NCBI RefSeq assembly: GCF_950295315.1
Contig: NC_080162.1
Coordinates: 73,315,729 to 73,379,728 of the forward strand
DNA length: 64,000 bases
DNA from: Erinaceus europaeus
Lineage: Eukaryota; Chordata; Mammalia; Eulipotyphla; Erinaceidae
Direction of reading: 5' to 3'
Under the pieces are notes generated by a model. That model was given only the letters and a program-made list of their open reading frames with translations, was not told the origin of the DNA and did not search any database. Both the position numbers and the translations under genes were made by a program. This document shows positions 1 through 13,552 of this stretch, in pieces (the stretch's first letter is position 1; each line of letters starts with the position of its first letter).

Positions 1-204
1 AATGACCTTTAAAGTTCTCTTTCCTCCCCCAGACCTCTCTAGTCTCTTCACTGTTGGGAGAATTCCCATACATCCTCTTGGGCCTGGCTCAAATATCCCC
101 ATTCTGGAAGCTTCACTGACTTTTTCCTCTTGTTTTCACACTACCTTCACCAACTCTACCCACCTTGCTCTCTGACAACAGTACCCATTCAGTGAACTGG
201 CTGT

Positions 205-350
205 ACTTTAAATCTATTGTTTTTATGAAGCCCTTACATTAACCCCATGGGGGGGGGCATTTTGCTTATTCTCATTTAACAGATGAGGTCTCTTAACTGT
301 CTAAGCTCAAGCAGTGAAGCTGGGATTTGGACCTAATATCCACTCTTTCT
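205..350 (-). repeat. MIR relic
   Basis: The TTCTCATTTAACAGATGAGG core followed by degenerate flanks is the reverse strand of the MIR 3' half (CTCATCTGTAAAATG). Confidence 0.5.
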
Positions 351-454
351 ATATTTCCTCCATTATAATAGTTAACTGCTGATATTACTAAGCACCTATT
401 GTTCTGAATACTTAATTCCTTTAATGCAGTGCCAGGGAATGAGTTTGTGTTTTA

Positions 455-659
455 ATATTTATTTATTTATTTATTTTGGATAGAGACAGAGAGAAGTTGG
501 GAGGGGAGGGGAGACAGAGAGGGAGAGAGACAGAGATGCTTGCAGCACTGCTTAGCTTCTTGCAAAACTTAACCCTGCAGGTAGAGTCTGGAGACTTGAA
601 TGCAGATCCTTACATACCGTAATGTGTGTGCTCAACTGGGTACTCCACTGCTTGACCTG
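455..659 (-). mobile_element. B-type tRNA-SINE
   Basis: TTATTTATTT then GGATAGAGACAGAGAG, purine-rich body, CACTGCTTAGCTTC and a degenerate tRNA head. It is the reverse strand of the GGGCCAGGTGGTGGCGCACC family. Confidence 0.8.
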
Positions 660-914
660 GAGTGAATTTAGGACCTCATGCATGCAAACTACTGCTTAGC
701 ATCTCCCCAAACCAATTTTTATTAAATATATATATACATATATTTCTTTTGCACTTTTTTTGTCAAGCCATTTTCAAAATTGTGAGTAACAGTGGTTTAG
801 AAGATTGTAAGATTAGAGGGTATAGTGGTGAGTGCATTGTGGAAGTATTCTATATTTTCAAAGAGAATAAGAAGTTCTATATGTCTAAAGAGAATAAGAA
901 AGAATAAAATGGGG

Positions 915-1184
915 AGTTGGGTGGTAGCACAGTGGGTTAAGTGCAGGTGGCGAAAAGCACAAGGACTGGCATAAGGTTCCCGGTTTGAGTTCCCGGTTTG
1001 AGGCTCCCTACCTGCAGGAGAATTGCTTCACAGGTAGTGAAGCAGGTCTGCAGGTGTCTTTCTCTCTCCCTCTCTGTCTTCCCCTCCTCTCTCCATCTCT
1101 CTCTGTCCTATCCAACAACAACATCAATAATAACTACAACAATAAAAAGGGTAACAAAAGGGAATACATAAATAAATATTAAAA
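915..1184 (+). mobile_element. A-type tRNA-SINE with 19-bp target duplication
   Basis: Head GAGTTGGGTGGTAGCACAGT, CT-rich body and CAACAACAACATC tail. It is flanked by perfect 19-bp copies of AAGAAAGAATAAAATGGGG at 896-914 and 1185-1203, so the insertion limits are exact and it is fairly young. Confidence 0.92.
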
Positions 1185-1304
1185 AAGAAAGAATAAAATG
1201 GGGGAGAAACCATGTTCCTTAAACATATATTGTTGCATTTTTACTTGATTTCAAATAATTAATAAGCTAGAATTAAAATATGACTGAAATATTATTTTTA
1301 AAAA

Positions 1305-1446
1305 GTGGGGGAGAAGCCAAGGCACCATTGCACCAGTCATGGAGTTTCCTCAATGCTGTCCATGGTGTTCTCATGTAGTGTTGGGGATTGAACCCAGGGC
1401 CTCATGTATGGTAAGACACGCTTGTTATATATTGAGCTACCTCCAG
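1305..1446 (-). mobile_element. Degenerate tRNA-derived SINE
   Basis: GTTGGGGATTGAACCCAGGG is a reversed B box of the tRNA-like head, in a diverged element. Confidence 0.5.
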
Positions 1447-1451
1447 GAATC

Positions 1452-1590
1452 CTGAGTACCTTAAGTGGATTATCTAAATCTCTCTATCAACCCTGTTAAA
1501 TATGGAGTAGTAGTAGCATTCTCATTTTACAGATGGGGAAATTGATGTCCAGAAGGGCTAAGGGAATTGCCCAGAGCCCGTGGAGAGGTT
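1452..1590 (-). repeat. MIR
   Basis: CATTTTACAGATGGGGAAAT followed by AAGGGAATTGCCCAGAG is the reverse strand of the MIR core. Confidence 0.7.
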
Positions 1591-1744
1591 TTTAGACTGG
1601 GTTGTACTACTGTCATATTTTTAATCCCACCTTCACCCCATCCCAATCTGGTGGGCTCCTCCAGGTGGGAATTCTGACTCACCTTCACATTGCTCTCTCC
1701 TCAGAGCCAAGTATGAGTCCAGCACCCAGCAGGCTTTTGGTTGA

Positions 1745-2524
<780 letters not shown>

Positions 2525-3344
2525 GTAAGAGCCTAGGCTGTCTGGCTGCATTAGCACCAAGGTTACAAGGCTCCCCAAGGCCTGAAATCACAGACAGCTC
2601 CACAGAGGGCCCTGTGGAAGGAGCCTTGGGTGCTAGAGGAGGAGGAGCCTGGGACCTAGTCAGGCCCCACATATGAGAGTGGTTTCCTGATCTGTCTTAT
2701 AACTTGAGGGTTTTTATTTTGCATAGAAGGTTTTGTTTGGAAGATGGCTTCTGCTGCTAAAAATACAAGTTTGGAAACTGCTACCCATGAGGGATGAGAT
2801 TTCTTGGCATTTCTGAAGATTGAGAGCTGTCTGAAATGCTGTCCACCCCATTCCTCATGCCATGAGGGAATGCTCGCATCTCTGCTATCCTCATCTGCAA
2901 AGTGTGGTTTTTTGGTGACTTTACAGCCTCAACCATCTAAGCTGGGAGGCAGCTTCACAATCAGGAGAGAAATCAGTCCTGGGTTAACCCTCCTCTTTGG
3001 GCCTCTGGTGCCAAAGTGTGTGACTGTGAAGTGAGAGGGTCAGATTGGATGATCCCTTGGGCCCTTCCAGTCTGTCCTAGAATTATGGTCCAGCCTTTTA
3101 GCCACACCTGGGGAGCAGGGGAGGGTGTCTGGGAGGTGAGGCCATTCTCTGTGCCATTTTTGGCCTGGCCTAGGTAACCACCACTGTCAGACAGCCAGCA
3201 GCTCCCGTGGTCCTGCTGAAACCCCACTCCAACCCCAACCCCCCTTGCCCAAGTCTCTTGGTTGGTCTGGGTTTGACCCAAAATGCCAAAGTATGCTACA
3301 GCCTGGTTTTGATCTTGAATCAGCTGCAGAGACTAAATCCTAGC

Positions 3345-3522
3345 ACCTATTTTTTAAATTAATCAATTACTTTATTTAATGAGAGAGATGCAGAGAGAAA
3401 GATACAGACCAGAACACTGCTCAGCTCTGGTTTATGAGGGTGCTAGGGATTAAACCTGGAACCTCAAAGCCTTAGGCATGAAAAGTGTTTTGCATAACCA
3501 TTCTGTTATTTCCCCAGCCCCT
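3345..3522 (-). mobile_element. C-type tRNA-SINE
   Basis: ACCAGAACACTGCTCAGCTC then GGGATTAAACCTGGAACCTC and a degraded head. This is the reverse strand of a SINE family ending in GCTGAGCAGTGCTCTGG. Confidence 0.75.
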
Positions 3523-4355
3523 TAGCACACATTTTTCAAAGTCATGCACACAAGTGTTCACAACCCTCTGGATAAGAGAGGTCTCTTCTGCCAGAAAGGC
3601 TAAAGGTTTTATTGCGCTTCTACTCTCCATGTTGTGGGCCTTTACCAACTGCTTTGCCCCTAGTATGGTACTTTGACCTCATCTTATTATGGTAGTAGAA
3701 AAAAGAAAAAAACAAAACAACAAAAGACTATCTTAAATGTTGGATTTGTGCCCACCCAACATCATCTTAGTAGTAAAATACAGCCACAGTTTGGGGAGAA
3801 TTTAGACCTATTTTGGTTCACTGGAAACTCCAGCCACATTGGCCACTGTTTGTTCCATTTCTCTAGTGTAATTTTTTCAGACTTCGTGTGGTTTCTCTTT
3901 AAACAGGCAAGGAAGTGGGACCTAGGGGACAAGAAGATACAGATGTTTCAGGACTGAGGGGAGGGATGTTTTGAGTGGTCCTACAGGGCTTTTTGAATAT
4001 ATGCCTTCCAGGCCACTGGTGTGAAGATTCTAAAGAGGCCACCTCAGTGGTGCCCAGATCGCATATTATTCCACCTCAGTTATCATGTGTTTCTGGGGAG
4101 TGTAAGCATGAGATAGGCATAGGCTTTAGGCTAGAGAGACTCCATTAACTGTAACATGAACCTTCAGCCATCTGAACATCTGGGTGGGATAACATCACAG
4201 TTTCTATGACTGATCAAATATCTGCTCCTGCTGGCGGGTTTTGTTAGGAGCAGAGGTGGGGGTAGGGCAGGGAGAGAGGACTGGAAGGGACAAAGGTAGT
4301 TTAGCCTGGTCTGTCAGGTGCCGTTCCTGGTGTTAAAGGAATGTGCTTTGAAAAG

Positions 4356-4361
4356 AATAAA
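4356..4361 (+). promoter_or_regulatory. TMEM74B: Candidate poly(A) signal AATAAA for TMEM74B
   Basis: A canonical AATAAA lies about 1.83 kb after the TMEM74B stop in nonrepetitive sequence. No strong GT-rich downstream element is obvious, so use of this site is an inference. Confidence 0.35.
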
Positions 4362-5059
4362 GTCTCAAGATGGTGAAAGAACCATAAGTCGAAGGCTGCT
4401 ACTAAGATATCAGCTTTTCTCAGGCTTCAAGGGAGGAATGGATATAGAAAGTGGCATGAGCCAATAGAATTGAACTTTCCGAAATGATGGGCCTAAGACC
4501 TTTCAGATCCTTAATGGTGATAATAATAAAACTATCAATCCAAGCCACGTGGATTACTGTGAAGTTGGTGGTGGGGGAACTCATTTGGAAACTAAACCTG
4601 GTATGCAGATGCATTTGGGAGCATCAATTCTTACCAGTTTAAATGCAGTGAATTGTATTCAGGGACTAAATCTACTAGAAGACTAAATCCCTAGAATTTC
4701 AGGTTTTCTCCAAGCCTGCTTTGCATCCTAATGCAAAAACTCCTTTAGAAAATATGTATAATGGATCAGGGCAGTCATTACCTTGTCAGTGAATTAAGAA
4801 AGCCTGAGAGATGCCAAAAACATTTCCCCAAGATTGCAGCTAAGCCTTCCCAGTCAGTTTCCCAGAAGCAAGATTAGGAAGGAGTCAGGGAGGAGTGTGG
4901 TATAAAGTGCAGAACTTCTTTGCAAGTCTTGGGGTGGTAGTGGGTATGGAGTGGAGCCCCAGGGCACGCTGTGGTCACTAGGGCATGGTTCTCGTCCAGA
5001 AAATGCACCTCCCACCTGACACGGTAGTAGGATCTCCAGATGTTGCTTTTCCTGATGTG

Positions 5060-5215
5060 TCAGAACAAGTTCCAGTTCACAAGACTTGGATTTAAAATTG
5101 GGCTCTGGCCTTCACTGGTATTCAGCCTTGGGCAAGTTTCTCCATCTAAGTTTGGGTTTCTTTAACCATAAAATGGGGTGAGCAGAAGCTTGGCTTCAGC
5201 AGGTACAGATCAGCA
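5060..5215 (+). repeat. MIR
   Basis: CCTTGGGCAAGTTTCTCCAT and ACCATAAAATGGGGTGAG are diverged forms of the MIR core. Confidence 0.6.
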
Positions 5216-6744
5216 ATGAGTATGGTATGAGACCATTCTCCTTCTCCGCCTCAATTAGGCCTGAAACCTCAGGATCAGTACTGATGTCTTCTCTCAGACC
5301 CTTCTTCCTTTAATCAGCAGACCTAGTCGGTTCTCTCTCTGGAATCTGGCACTTGCCCCCTGCCTTGAAGCTATGTCTCCCCAACTCTCTGGTCCAGCTC
5401 GCTCATTGGTGTCCTGATTTCTTTTCTGCCTGCCCTCTGTTTCTGTGCCATCTTCCATGCTGCATCTAGATGGGTTTGTTAAAAGGGTAATCAAGTCAGG
5501 TCAGCCTGCTATGCAAAGCCATACTGTGGCTCCTTCTCATTTCAAACAAAACCCAAAATTCTCACCTCAGCCAGCGTTTGATTTACTACTTAAACTCCTT
5601 GCTTACATAGATCTTTTTTTAGGTTCCAAGACACATCTTTATTTGTAAGTTTGATTTTTTTTTTTTTAAGCTTGAATTCTAAAATCACATAAGCTTTATG
5701 TCATCCAAAGCTGGGTCCATCCATCATGGTGGCCTACAAACAGACTTGTAAACAGGCCAAAAACTATGCAGTCCTCCCCCCCCCCCCATTCCTCTGTGAC
5801 ACCTTCCTTCCCACTCTTTGTCTCCTTTGCTCACTGCTATCTGTGTATCTTTCCTGCACTTCCACTTGGGTGGAGAGGGTAGACATCCAGGGAGGATTTC
5901 CACTTGGCATTTTTAGAGAGAACTTTGTGGCTCTAGGCTGTGATCAGGGGAGTCAGGCCTTTCTCTGTGGGTTGGACAAGCCACTCTACCTTTCGGCGTC
6001 CAAAGTAAAAGTGGAAACCTCTCCACTCTGCCTTCTCCAGGCACTAAGGACCAGAAAATACAAGATGTGAGATTTCTAAAGTTAAAAGTATGGCATCCAT
6101 TCCAGGAGAATTTTGAAGGGGCAGTTTGAGAGGGGAAGAAGTGAAGCATTAAAAGTAGCCTAATACTTCCGTCTGGAAGGAAAGTGAGGTGTTAGTGGCA
6201 GTGGTAGGGTCAAAGAGATGTTGTCCATCTGGGTCTATTGATATCTCTGGGACACAGTGGGCTTCCTTGATGTTCCCAGGGAAATAAATTTCACCCAAGG
6301 GAAGAAGAAACCTGCCAGGACTTTGCCTGAGTTTGAGTGTTAGGGAGCTCATTGTCAGTGAAAGTATGCTAGCATTTGCTAATACATGTCTTCAGGAACA
6401 TATAGGACTTGGAAAGGATTTAGTCAATGATGCCGCAGGCTTCCATTTCTCCTCCTTGGAGGAGAGCCTGTGCCCAACTGCCAGAGCCTCACTGATGACA
6501 GTAATATTGCTGGCCCTGCCGTGTCTTCTGTTTGACCTCAGACTCTTTCCTTGATTATGTCTCTTCTTGGGTATTCATGGGCAGATGGGCAAAACCAGGA
6601 TTTCTGAATGACACAGAGGATGACAGAATTCTTTCTTCCCCCTCTCAGGGAAGAAAAGTGTCTGAGTTTTCTTCCTATTCAAATCAGAGTGATTGGGGGA
6701 CTCACTACTTGTCAGGGGTGGTCCACTAAGATTATCCACCCATC

Positions 6745-6955
6745 AGATAACAGTTTAAGGAGCCTAACTGCCTGGATGTTTGGTAGATACACAGTGCCCC
6801 ATAACTTCTATTTCCTCGTCTGTAAAATAGGGAGACAATAACAGTGTCTTCCCCAGGAAGCATGCTGGACAATAAATGAGGTGATACCTACAAAGCACTT
6901 AGCACAGTGTCTGGACCTATACAAGCAGTAATGCTAGTTGTTTCTATTATCACAT
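6745..6955 (+). repeat. MIR
   Basis: TTTCCTCGTCTGTAAAATAG, ATAAATGAGGTGATACCTAC and AAGCACTTAGCACAGTGTCT follow the MIR consensus order. Confidence 0.75.
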
Positions 6956-7329
6956 CTAATCTGTATTCTTTGGGTCAGGCGCTGCAGGGACGCAAGTCCT
7001 CTATTCTAGAGTTGGTTACAGACTGTGAGTGGGTGAGTAGGGTGGGGTGAGAGTGGGCAGGCTGCAAGTAAGCTGTTTGATAGAGGTGGGGTCATGAGAG
7101 GCTTTCTTGGAAAGAGTGATGTCTACTAGGAATATCACAGTGAGGCAGTATCTGATGTGGGGTGAGAGTAGGAAGCAGAAAAGTTATTCTGGATAGAGGA
7201 ACAGTATGGGAAGAGGCTCAGAAGCATAATATAAATCTGGTATGTACTAGGGGAGGGGAATGGGTGGAAGGGAGGTCTACATGTGTGCCCGAGTATCAAG
7301 AGAAGCATGCTGAAGGAGAGAAGAGCCTT

Positions 7330-7480
7330 TGAGAGCACCTGTATTTCATCATCTGCAGAATGGGAACAATCAATCCTTAACTATTAGGGCTGTTATGAGT
7401 ACTGAGTTCATATTGGTTTGGGGCCTGAGACATGATGAGAGCTCACTGCCGACCGTTATGATTGCTTATAGACGTGTGTG
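7330..7480 (+). repeat. MIR
   Basis: TTCATCATCTGCAGAATGGG followed by GGGCTGTTATGAGTACTGAG is a diverged MIR 3' half. Confidence 0.6.
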
Positions 7481-7775
7481 CAGAAGTCTTCTAATGGCAG
7501 GACACTGTAGAGATTGACACTAGCACTTGTCCATGAGGCCAGATGATATAACCTCCAACTCCAGGCCTCAGTCATGACAGCTTCTCCCTTCTGGGCCTCT
7601 GCGCCCTTAAGGCTGAGGTGATGGTTGTTGCTCTCCTGAGCTTTGGAGAAAGACTGTAAGTAGAACCATCTGCTGCTGGTAGGAAGGCAGCCCTGGGGAA
7701 TAGGGAGTCAAAGAAAAGGTGGCTGCCATGCCAATTTATTCCCAGGTGTCAGTGCATCTGGGCCAGTAGTGACTC

Positions 7776-7787
7776 GGGTCAAGGTCA
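7776..7787 (+). promoter_or_regulatory. Nuclear-receptor-like motif GGGTCAAGGTCA
   Basis: Two AGGTCA-type half-sites lie head to tail without spacer. The last nine bases, TCAAGGTCA, are the extended ERR/SF-1 half-site. It lies in nonrepetitive intergenic DNA; function is unproven. Confidence 0.25.
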
Positions 7788-8294
7788 TTGAAAAAAGTCC
7801 ATTTCTCTTCTCCCGCCTTTTCTTTTCCTATAGTCTCTTCCTCCCCTATTGGTTTTGATTCCTCCGTGTCCACAACCCTTTCACTTAAGCTACTTCTGGG
7901 GGTTAGGTGCCCACAGTTGAGCTGTTACTATTGTTGACTTATCTGCCAGACACCTGTTAGCACACAAGTTTAAGTGTCTACAGAGCCTGGTAGGTGACAT
8001 CCATGGATTAAATAGGTGTCTGTGGATAGTGCAAATAGGATTAAAGAGATGCCTGCTTCTGTTCTGTCTGGCTGTTCCCCATTGATGGGTAGACTTATGG
8101 TTGCAGAGAACCTGACTTTCCAAGAACAGCTGGATATCTGGACCTTTGTGTAGGTAAAAGGATGCTAAAAGGGATAACCCCATTGCCTGAAAATTTTGAC
8201 CGAGACCAAAACAAGTAACCTGTTGGTACCAGACAATCCACCTCTCTCCCAACCCCATAGGACTGTTATTCACAGAAATGGGATGTCCTCAAGA

Positions 8295-8430
8295 AATGGA
8301 CTAAGAGTGGGCACCATGGTTACTTCCACTTTCCAAATATGGAAACTGTGTCATCAGCATGTTAAGTGATTTTGCCAAGGCCACACAGTTACTAAATAGC
8401 AAAGTCAAAGCTCAAATTTAATAATATGCA
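8295..8430 (-). repeat. MIR
   Basis: GCCAAGGCCACACAGTTACT is the reverse of the MIR TGTGACCTTGGG core. Confidence 0.7.
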
Positions 8431-8494
8431 GCCCAGTTACAGCATGCTTGTGGATGGATCTGGACTATGGGGTGCCACTTTTGAGGCCTGCATT

Positions 8495-8775
8495 AAAAAA
8501 AAATTTATTCCTTTTTTTTGCCCGTTATTTTATTGTTGTAGTTATTACTGTTGTTGTTATTGATGTCGTCATTGTTGGATAGGACAGAGAGAAATGGAGA
8601 GAGGAGGGGAAGACAGAGAGGGAAAGAGAAAGATAGACAACTGTACACCTGCTTCACAGCCTGTGAAGCAATTCTCCTCCAGGTGGGGAGCCGGGGGCTC
8701 AAATCGGGATCCTTACACCAGTCCTTGCGCTTTGCGCCACGTGCGCTTAACCCACTGTGCTACTGTCTGACTCCC
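8495..8775 (-). mobile_element. A-type tRNA-SINE, precise insertion
   Basis: Full-length reverse copy, from the GTTGTTGTTATTG tail through GGATAGGACAGAGAGAAATG to the head. Target duplications GAGGCCTGCATT lie at 8483-8494 and 8776-8787. Confidence 0.92.
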
Positions 8776-9659
8776 GAGGCCTGCATTTTTAAAGACATGA
8801 GCTGGGAAGTTCTGTGGGAGAGGAGGGTATGTCACACCAATGACCCACAGGAATGATGCATTCACAGATGAGTGGGGTGTTGGAAATAATCAGGTTCAGA
8901 TTTATTCCAGGCAGGACTTGCTTAGGGTCACCATGCTTCAGGAGCCCTGTCTGTTCTTCATAGGATTCTCAGTTAAAGCAATTTTCTGGGAACTAAGCTG
9001 CTTATAATGTGAAACTGCTCCTGTGGTCTAATCTGAAAGGGGGTGGGCAGGGCTCTGTATAGGAGGCAGAACAGCTAGGTCTAGAGACCTTAGGGATGCC
9101 TGCCTGTCTCTAGTATGGACTGGGGAGAGTAAACATTGGCTAAACCTAGCCCAAAGGCTGCTTGGGGCAGCTGTGTATAAAGTGAGCGCTGGCCAGGGTG
9201 CTGAACTTGTATGGCACTTTAATGCTCAGCCTAGACCAAGGGAGAAGGAAATGAGGAGACTGATATCTTTGTCAGAAGCTAACATAAACAGTTGGGGCAG
9301 TGTTTATTGGAACACTCATAGAGTTAGGATTTATGTAGTCAACATGCCTCAGGAAAGGTTCCCCTCACACCCTCCCCAGCCACTCTGTTCCTGTTTTTTT
9401 CATGTTTGGTGGGTGAAATAAGTTATCCTTCTACTAAATTTAGAAGGTAGATGACAGAACTCACATAGTGCTCAAGCCCATGTGCGGGGCAGTGAAGTCT
9501 CTCAAGAGGGGATCCTTGGGCCTGTTTCTTCTAGAGTGGGGTTTGCATTGGGTGATTTTGGATGCTTCTAACTTGGTGCTGTGGTGAAAGTGCTTGGAAA
9601 CATGAAATAAGCATTGCAAACAAGACTAATTTAGGAGTCTCAGACTATCCTGGGATTAA

Positions 9660-9866
9660 ATTTTTTTCAAAGTTATTTATTATTGGATAGAGACAGAGAG
9701 AAATGGAGAGGAGAGGGGGAGATAGGGAGAGAGACAGACACCTGCAGCCCTGCTTCACCACTCGTGAAGCTTTCCCCCTGCAGGTGGGGACCAGGGTCTT
9801 GAACCCGGGTCCTCACACACTATAATGTGAGTGCTTAACCAGGTACACCACCATCTGCCCCCCCCA
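9660..9866 (-). mobile_element. B-type tRNA-SINE
   Basis: GGATAGAGACAGAGAGAAAT, CTGCAGCCCTGCTTCACCAC and GTGCTTAACCAGGTACACCA. CCTGGGATTA flanks both ends as target duplication. Confidence 0.9.
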
Positions 9867-11030
9867 CCCTGGGATTATTTATATGCAGTATAGTTCCTTT
9901 CTTGTTCATATAATTCCTGACTTGATCTTCTAGTTTTGGGGATAGGTATGGTAGTTTTGACTTTGGACAGACTTACTCAGGTTTCTGTTGTAAATTTGCC
10001 ACCCCTATAGAAGCAAGCCTAGCACCTCATTTAATGTGGCTTGTGTAGACTTCAGGGCTGGCCAGAAGTACAACATGAGGCTAGGATAAGCCTAACACAC
10101 TAGGGGTACCAGATTGATGCTTGTTTCTTGCATGAGAGTACCACCTAAGCTTCCTCATGACCATGAACCCCTCAGTCTGATTTTGCCCAGACGGTTCAGA
10201 GTAACCGGCACCCAGAGTTTTAACTACTTGTTTACAAGACACACTGTTGGACACTACAGCTCTCCTGAAGGTAGAGGCAATGCTCATTTTGAGGATAAGG
10301 CTACATACCAGCAAAGGGAAGACTAATTCCACTCATGCATGATTCTGTGCCCCCCTGCTTGGCTTTGAGCAGAGGACCTTTCCAAACCCTCTTTTTCTGG
10401 TCTAGAAAAATGAGGTTTTTCTCTCATTACTATTAATTTAAAGATGTAACATATGCTATTTACAAGGGTATGTATATTTAAAAAATTAAACACATTTGAG
10501 AGCCACTGGGCAAAGGGAATGGAGTAGATATAGAAGTGAAAACAGAGAAATTAAAATGAGGTTCTTGTATGCCTTAGATGACTAAGTGACCCATAAACCA
10601 AGGTTGACAGTTTTTTGCATCTGATATCCAGGTGAAGGTAAAGGATAGTTTGTATTCCAGGGGCTCAAACTTTAATGTGCACATGAACCCCCTGGGAAAA
10701 CTTGTTACAATGCAATTCTCATTTAATAAATCTAGCTGGGACCCAAGATTCTATACTTCTAACAAGTTTCTAGGTGATACTACTGGTTTTAGTAACAAGG
10801 ATGTAGAACCTTGTCCTTTCCCTTCTCAAGAGTCCTCAAGCTCGCCTGACTACATGTATCATCCAAGGAACTTACAAAGCTTTGAAGTCAAGGTGGGAGT
10901 ACGAAGGACACTCATTTTTTTTTTTCTTTTCCCATGCAGATGTAGGCAGTAGCTATGTGGCTCTGGGGTTTCCTCGACCACAGGATCTTGGAAGTGGTAA
11001 TATAATCTTGCTGATCTCCATATACAAAGC

Positions 11031-11034
<4 letters not shown>

Positions 11035-11081
<47 letters not shown>
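11035..11081. repeat. (CA)n microsatellite
   Basis: Uninterrupted CA dinucleotides of about 46 bp between GCTTTTT and CGCCATATC. Confidence 0.97.
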
Positions 11082-11083
<2 letters not shown>

Positions 11084-12299
11084 CATATCTATTTATTGCA
11101 GCTGGGATACTTGTGCAGGACTTGTCCACTTTCTCCTCCCTCTGAACACCCACCTTCCCACAACCTGGCACACTGCTTCTTTTACCACTGAATGTGACTC
11201 ATTTGAAACATGGGCACTGACATGGTTATCCATTCTGACTGTGCCATCAGTCTAAGCAGAGACTGGGTCTTCCACTTTATATCTCTTAAAGGTTCTGCCA
11301 CTAGTTGGGTGTTCAAACCTCATGCCATCATTTGCATTTTAAGGTTTGTCCTCAGTCACTTAGATGGTGCTACTTCTCATTGTCCATCATTCCCATTCCT
11401 GCCTCTTTTGCCTTTTGACCTACCCTCAGGTCAGATTCAAGGCCCAGCATAGCTGTAATGATTTTGGGGGTGTGCCTGGTGGTAACTCAAATAAAAATAA
11501 GAACTGGGAACTCAGAGGCCTACCTTTGATTCTCTCCTTTATTGAGAAGAGTTGAGGATATATATATATTCTCCTCATCCTGGTGGTGGGAACCTGTATT
11601 ATTGAAACTGTACTAAAATAATAGGCAAGCTATGGCGTGTTATCAACTGCCCCAGACTTGAATTTCCTCTCTTTGAAGAGAGAAATGCCATTAATGACAG
11701 TGGAAATGGAGGCCATGAGGGAAGTTGAATTCCAAGTGTGAGGTGTAATGGGGGTTGCTACCTATTTTCTAAATACATGTCAACATGTATGGACCTTGAA
11801 ATATAATGTCTACATTTTGAGCACATGTTATTGGAGTTAGGCTCCCAAGACTCACAACTTTACCACGGAGATGGACAGAAGTTCATGACAAAGTCAATAA
11901 ATGCAATGAGAAACACAGGCAGCTCTAATAGTTGGGAAGGAGTCAAGGTAAACAAGAGAAGGTGGGAGTGTTGGGGTTTCCAGAAGTGGTGCAAATGGTC
12001 TACTGAACTTCAAAAACCAAGGACTGGGAACCATACTTTAATTTTACTTGTAAGTCACTGGGTCAGTGAAGGAATTTCAAACCAAGCTAAGTGATATATG
12101 AGCTTCAGTAGATCTGGAAGGTCCTGGGAATGTCTCTCTAGATAGGACCTGTCCTATACCATATCTAGCCCACAACTTTCCCTCAAAGTGAAACCCAGCT
12201 TTTTTACTGTTTACCAGCCATGGTCATCCTAAAGTGGCTAATACTAAAGTCATGGTCTTCCCAGAATTGGCTGTGGTCTCTGCTGTGCTTGGCCTAGGT

Positions 12300-13037
12300 A
12301 AAAATTAAAAACAAAACTAGAAGATAAAACCACAATGAGAGTGGTAACTTCACACCCACTATGAAGGCTGTACCTAAGAGTAACAAGTATTGGAGAGGGT
12401 GAGGGATAACTGGCTCCTTCATACCCTGCCAGTGGGGATATACAATGTAGCTATTTTGGAAAGCATCTGGCAGTTCTTCAAAAAGTTAAACACAAAGTTA
12501 TCAGCAATTCCACTCTTGATTAAGTATTACCCAAGAGAGTTGAAATCATATATCCACAAAGAAACTTATGTACAAATGTTCACAGCTACATAATTCATAA
12601 TAGCCAAAAGTACAAACAATTCAACTGATAAATGAATATATCTGGTATATAATCCAGATAGTGGAATATTACTCAGCCACAAAAAGAACAAAATAGATAC
12701 TTGCTATGACAGGGATGAAACTCGACATCAGGTGAAAGAAACCAGACATGAAAGTCTTTATACTGTCTGATTCTACTTCTGAGAGCTGTTCAGAATAGGC
12801 AAATCTTTAGAGATAGAAAACAAATTAGTGGTTGTCTGGGTTGGGAAAAGATGGGAATGGGAGGGTGACTGTTACATGGGGTTTCTTTTTGGGGTGGTGA
12901 CAATGTTCAGGTTTTATATATGGTGATGGATGTACAACACTGTGATTATATGAAAAGCCACTGAACTGCATACCTTCAAAAAGGTGACCTCTATAGGTAA
13001 TGTGATTATGTTATCAATAAAGCTATTAAAAAAAAAA
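12300..13037 (+). mobile_element. Ancient L1M 3' end
   Basis: The order GTGGAATATTACTCAGCCAC, TAGTGGTTGTCTGGGTTGGG and CAATAAAGCTATTAAAAAAA matches the end of ORF2 plus 3' UTR of old L1 (L1MA/MB grade). Reading frames are destroyed. This is a fossil. Confidence 0.85.
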
Positions 13038-13309
13038 GAGGAACAGATTGTTTCTTAAGTTTATTGTTAAGTCTCAAGCCATTTAGGTTTCAAAAACACA
13101 CACACTTGAGTCATTCTCATTTAATACTCTTATTTTGAAGGTAGAAGTGGCCCAGATGAGAACAAGTACTGACAGCTTGACTTAGAAGTTCCTAAAGGTC
13201 CCATCAACTTTCTCTCACATAAAAACTAAGACATGTTTCTCAGTTTCCTTGATGCAAGGAGAGCCACATAAAAAAGGCTGATTCAGATGGATCATTAAAA
13301 TTTGTTTTC

Positions 13310-13523
13310 GGGCCTGGGTGGTGGCACACCTAGTTGAGCACACATGTCGCAATGTGCAAGGACTCGGGGTTCAAGCCCCCAGTCCCTACCTGCAGGGGGA
13401 AAGCTTTGAAAGTGATGAAGCAGTGTTGCAGGTGTCTCTCTCTCTCTCCCCTCTCTACCACTCTCTTCCCTCTCAATTTCTGGCTGTCTCTATCTAATAA
13501 ATAAAGATATTTTAAAAAGTTTT
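13310..13523 (+). mobile_element. B-type tRNA-SINE
   Basis: GGGCCTGGGTGGTGGCACAC head, CAATGTGCAAGGACTC, CTGCAGGGGGAAAGC and an AATAAATAAAGA tail. Target duplication AAATTTGTTTTC lies on both sides (13298-13309 and 13524-13535). Confidence 0.92.
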
Positions 13524-13552
13524 AAATTTGTTTTCAGAAAGTAGAATGATGT

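Larger units (their letters stand above)
2525..4361 (+). other. TMEM74B: Probable TMEM74B 3' UTR
   Basis: The sequence after the TMEM74B stop is mostly nonrepetitive to about 4400, apart from one SINE at 3345-3522. The first candidate poly(A) signal with the canonical hexamer is at 4356-4361. The UTR extent is inferred from that hexamer only. Confidence 0.4.

Noticed and set aside
915..1184. tRNA gene from the A and B box sequences
   Set aside because: The boxes belong to the tRNA-like heads of SINEs; the acceptor stem and T arm do not form a complete tRNA.
8551..8856. Recurrent open frame with [16 protein letters not shown] in several places (8551, 21592, 40062)
   Set aside because: It is the antisense strand of A-type SINEs, so the recurrence is the repeat family and not a gene family.
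11035..11081. CRISPR-like or tandem protein-coding repeat at the CA tracts
   Set aside because: Pure dinucleotide microsatellites; no spacers and no coding signal.
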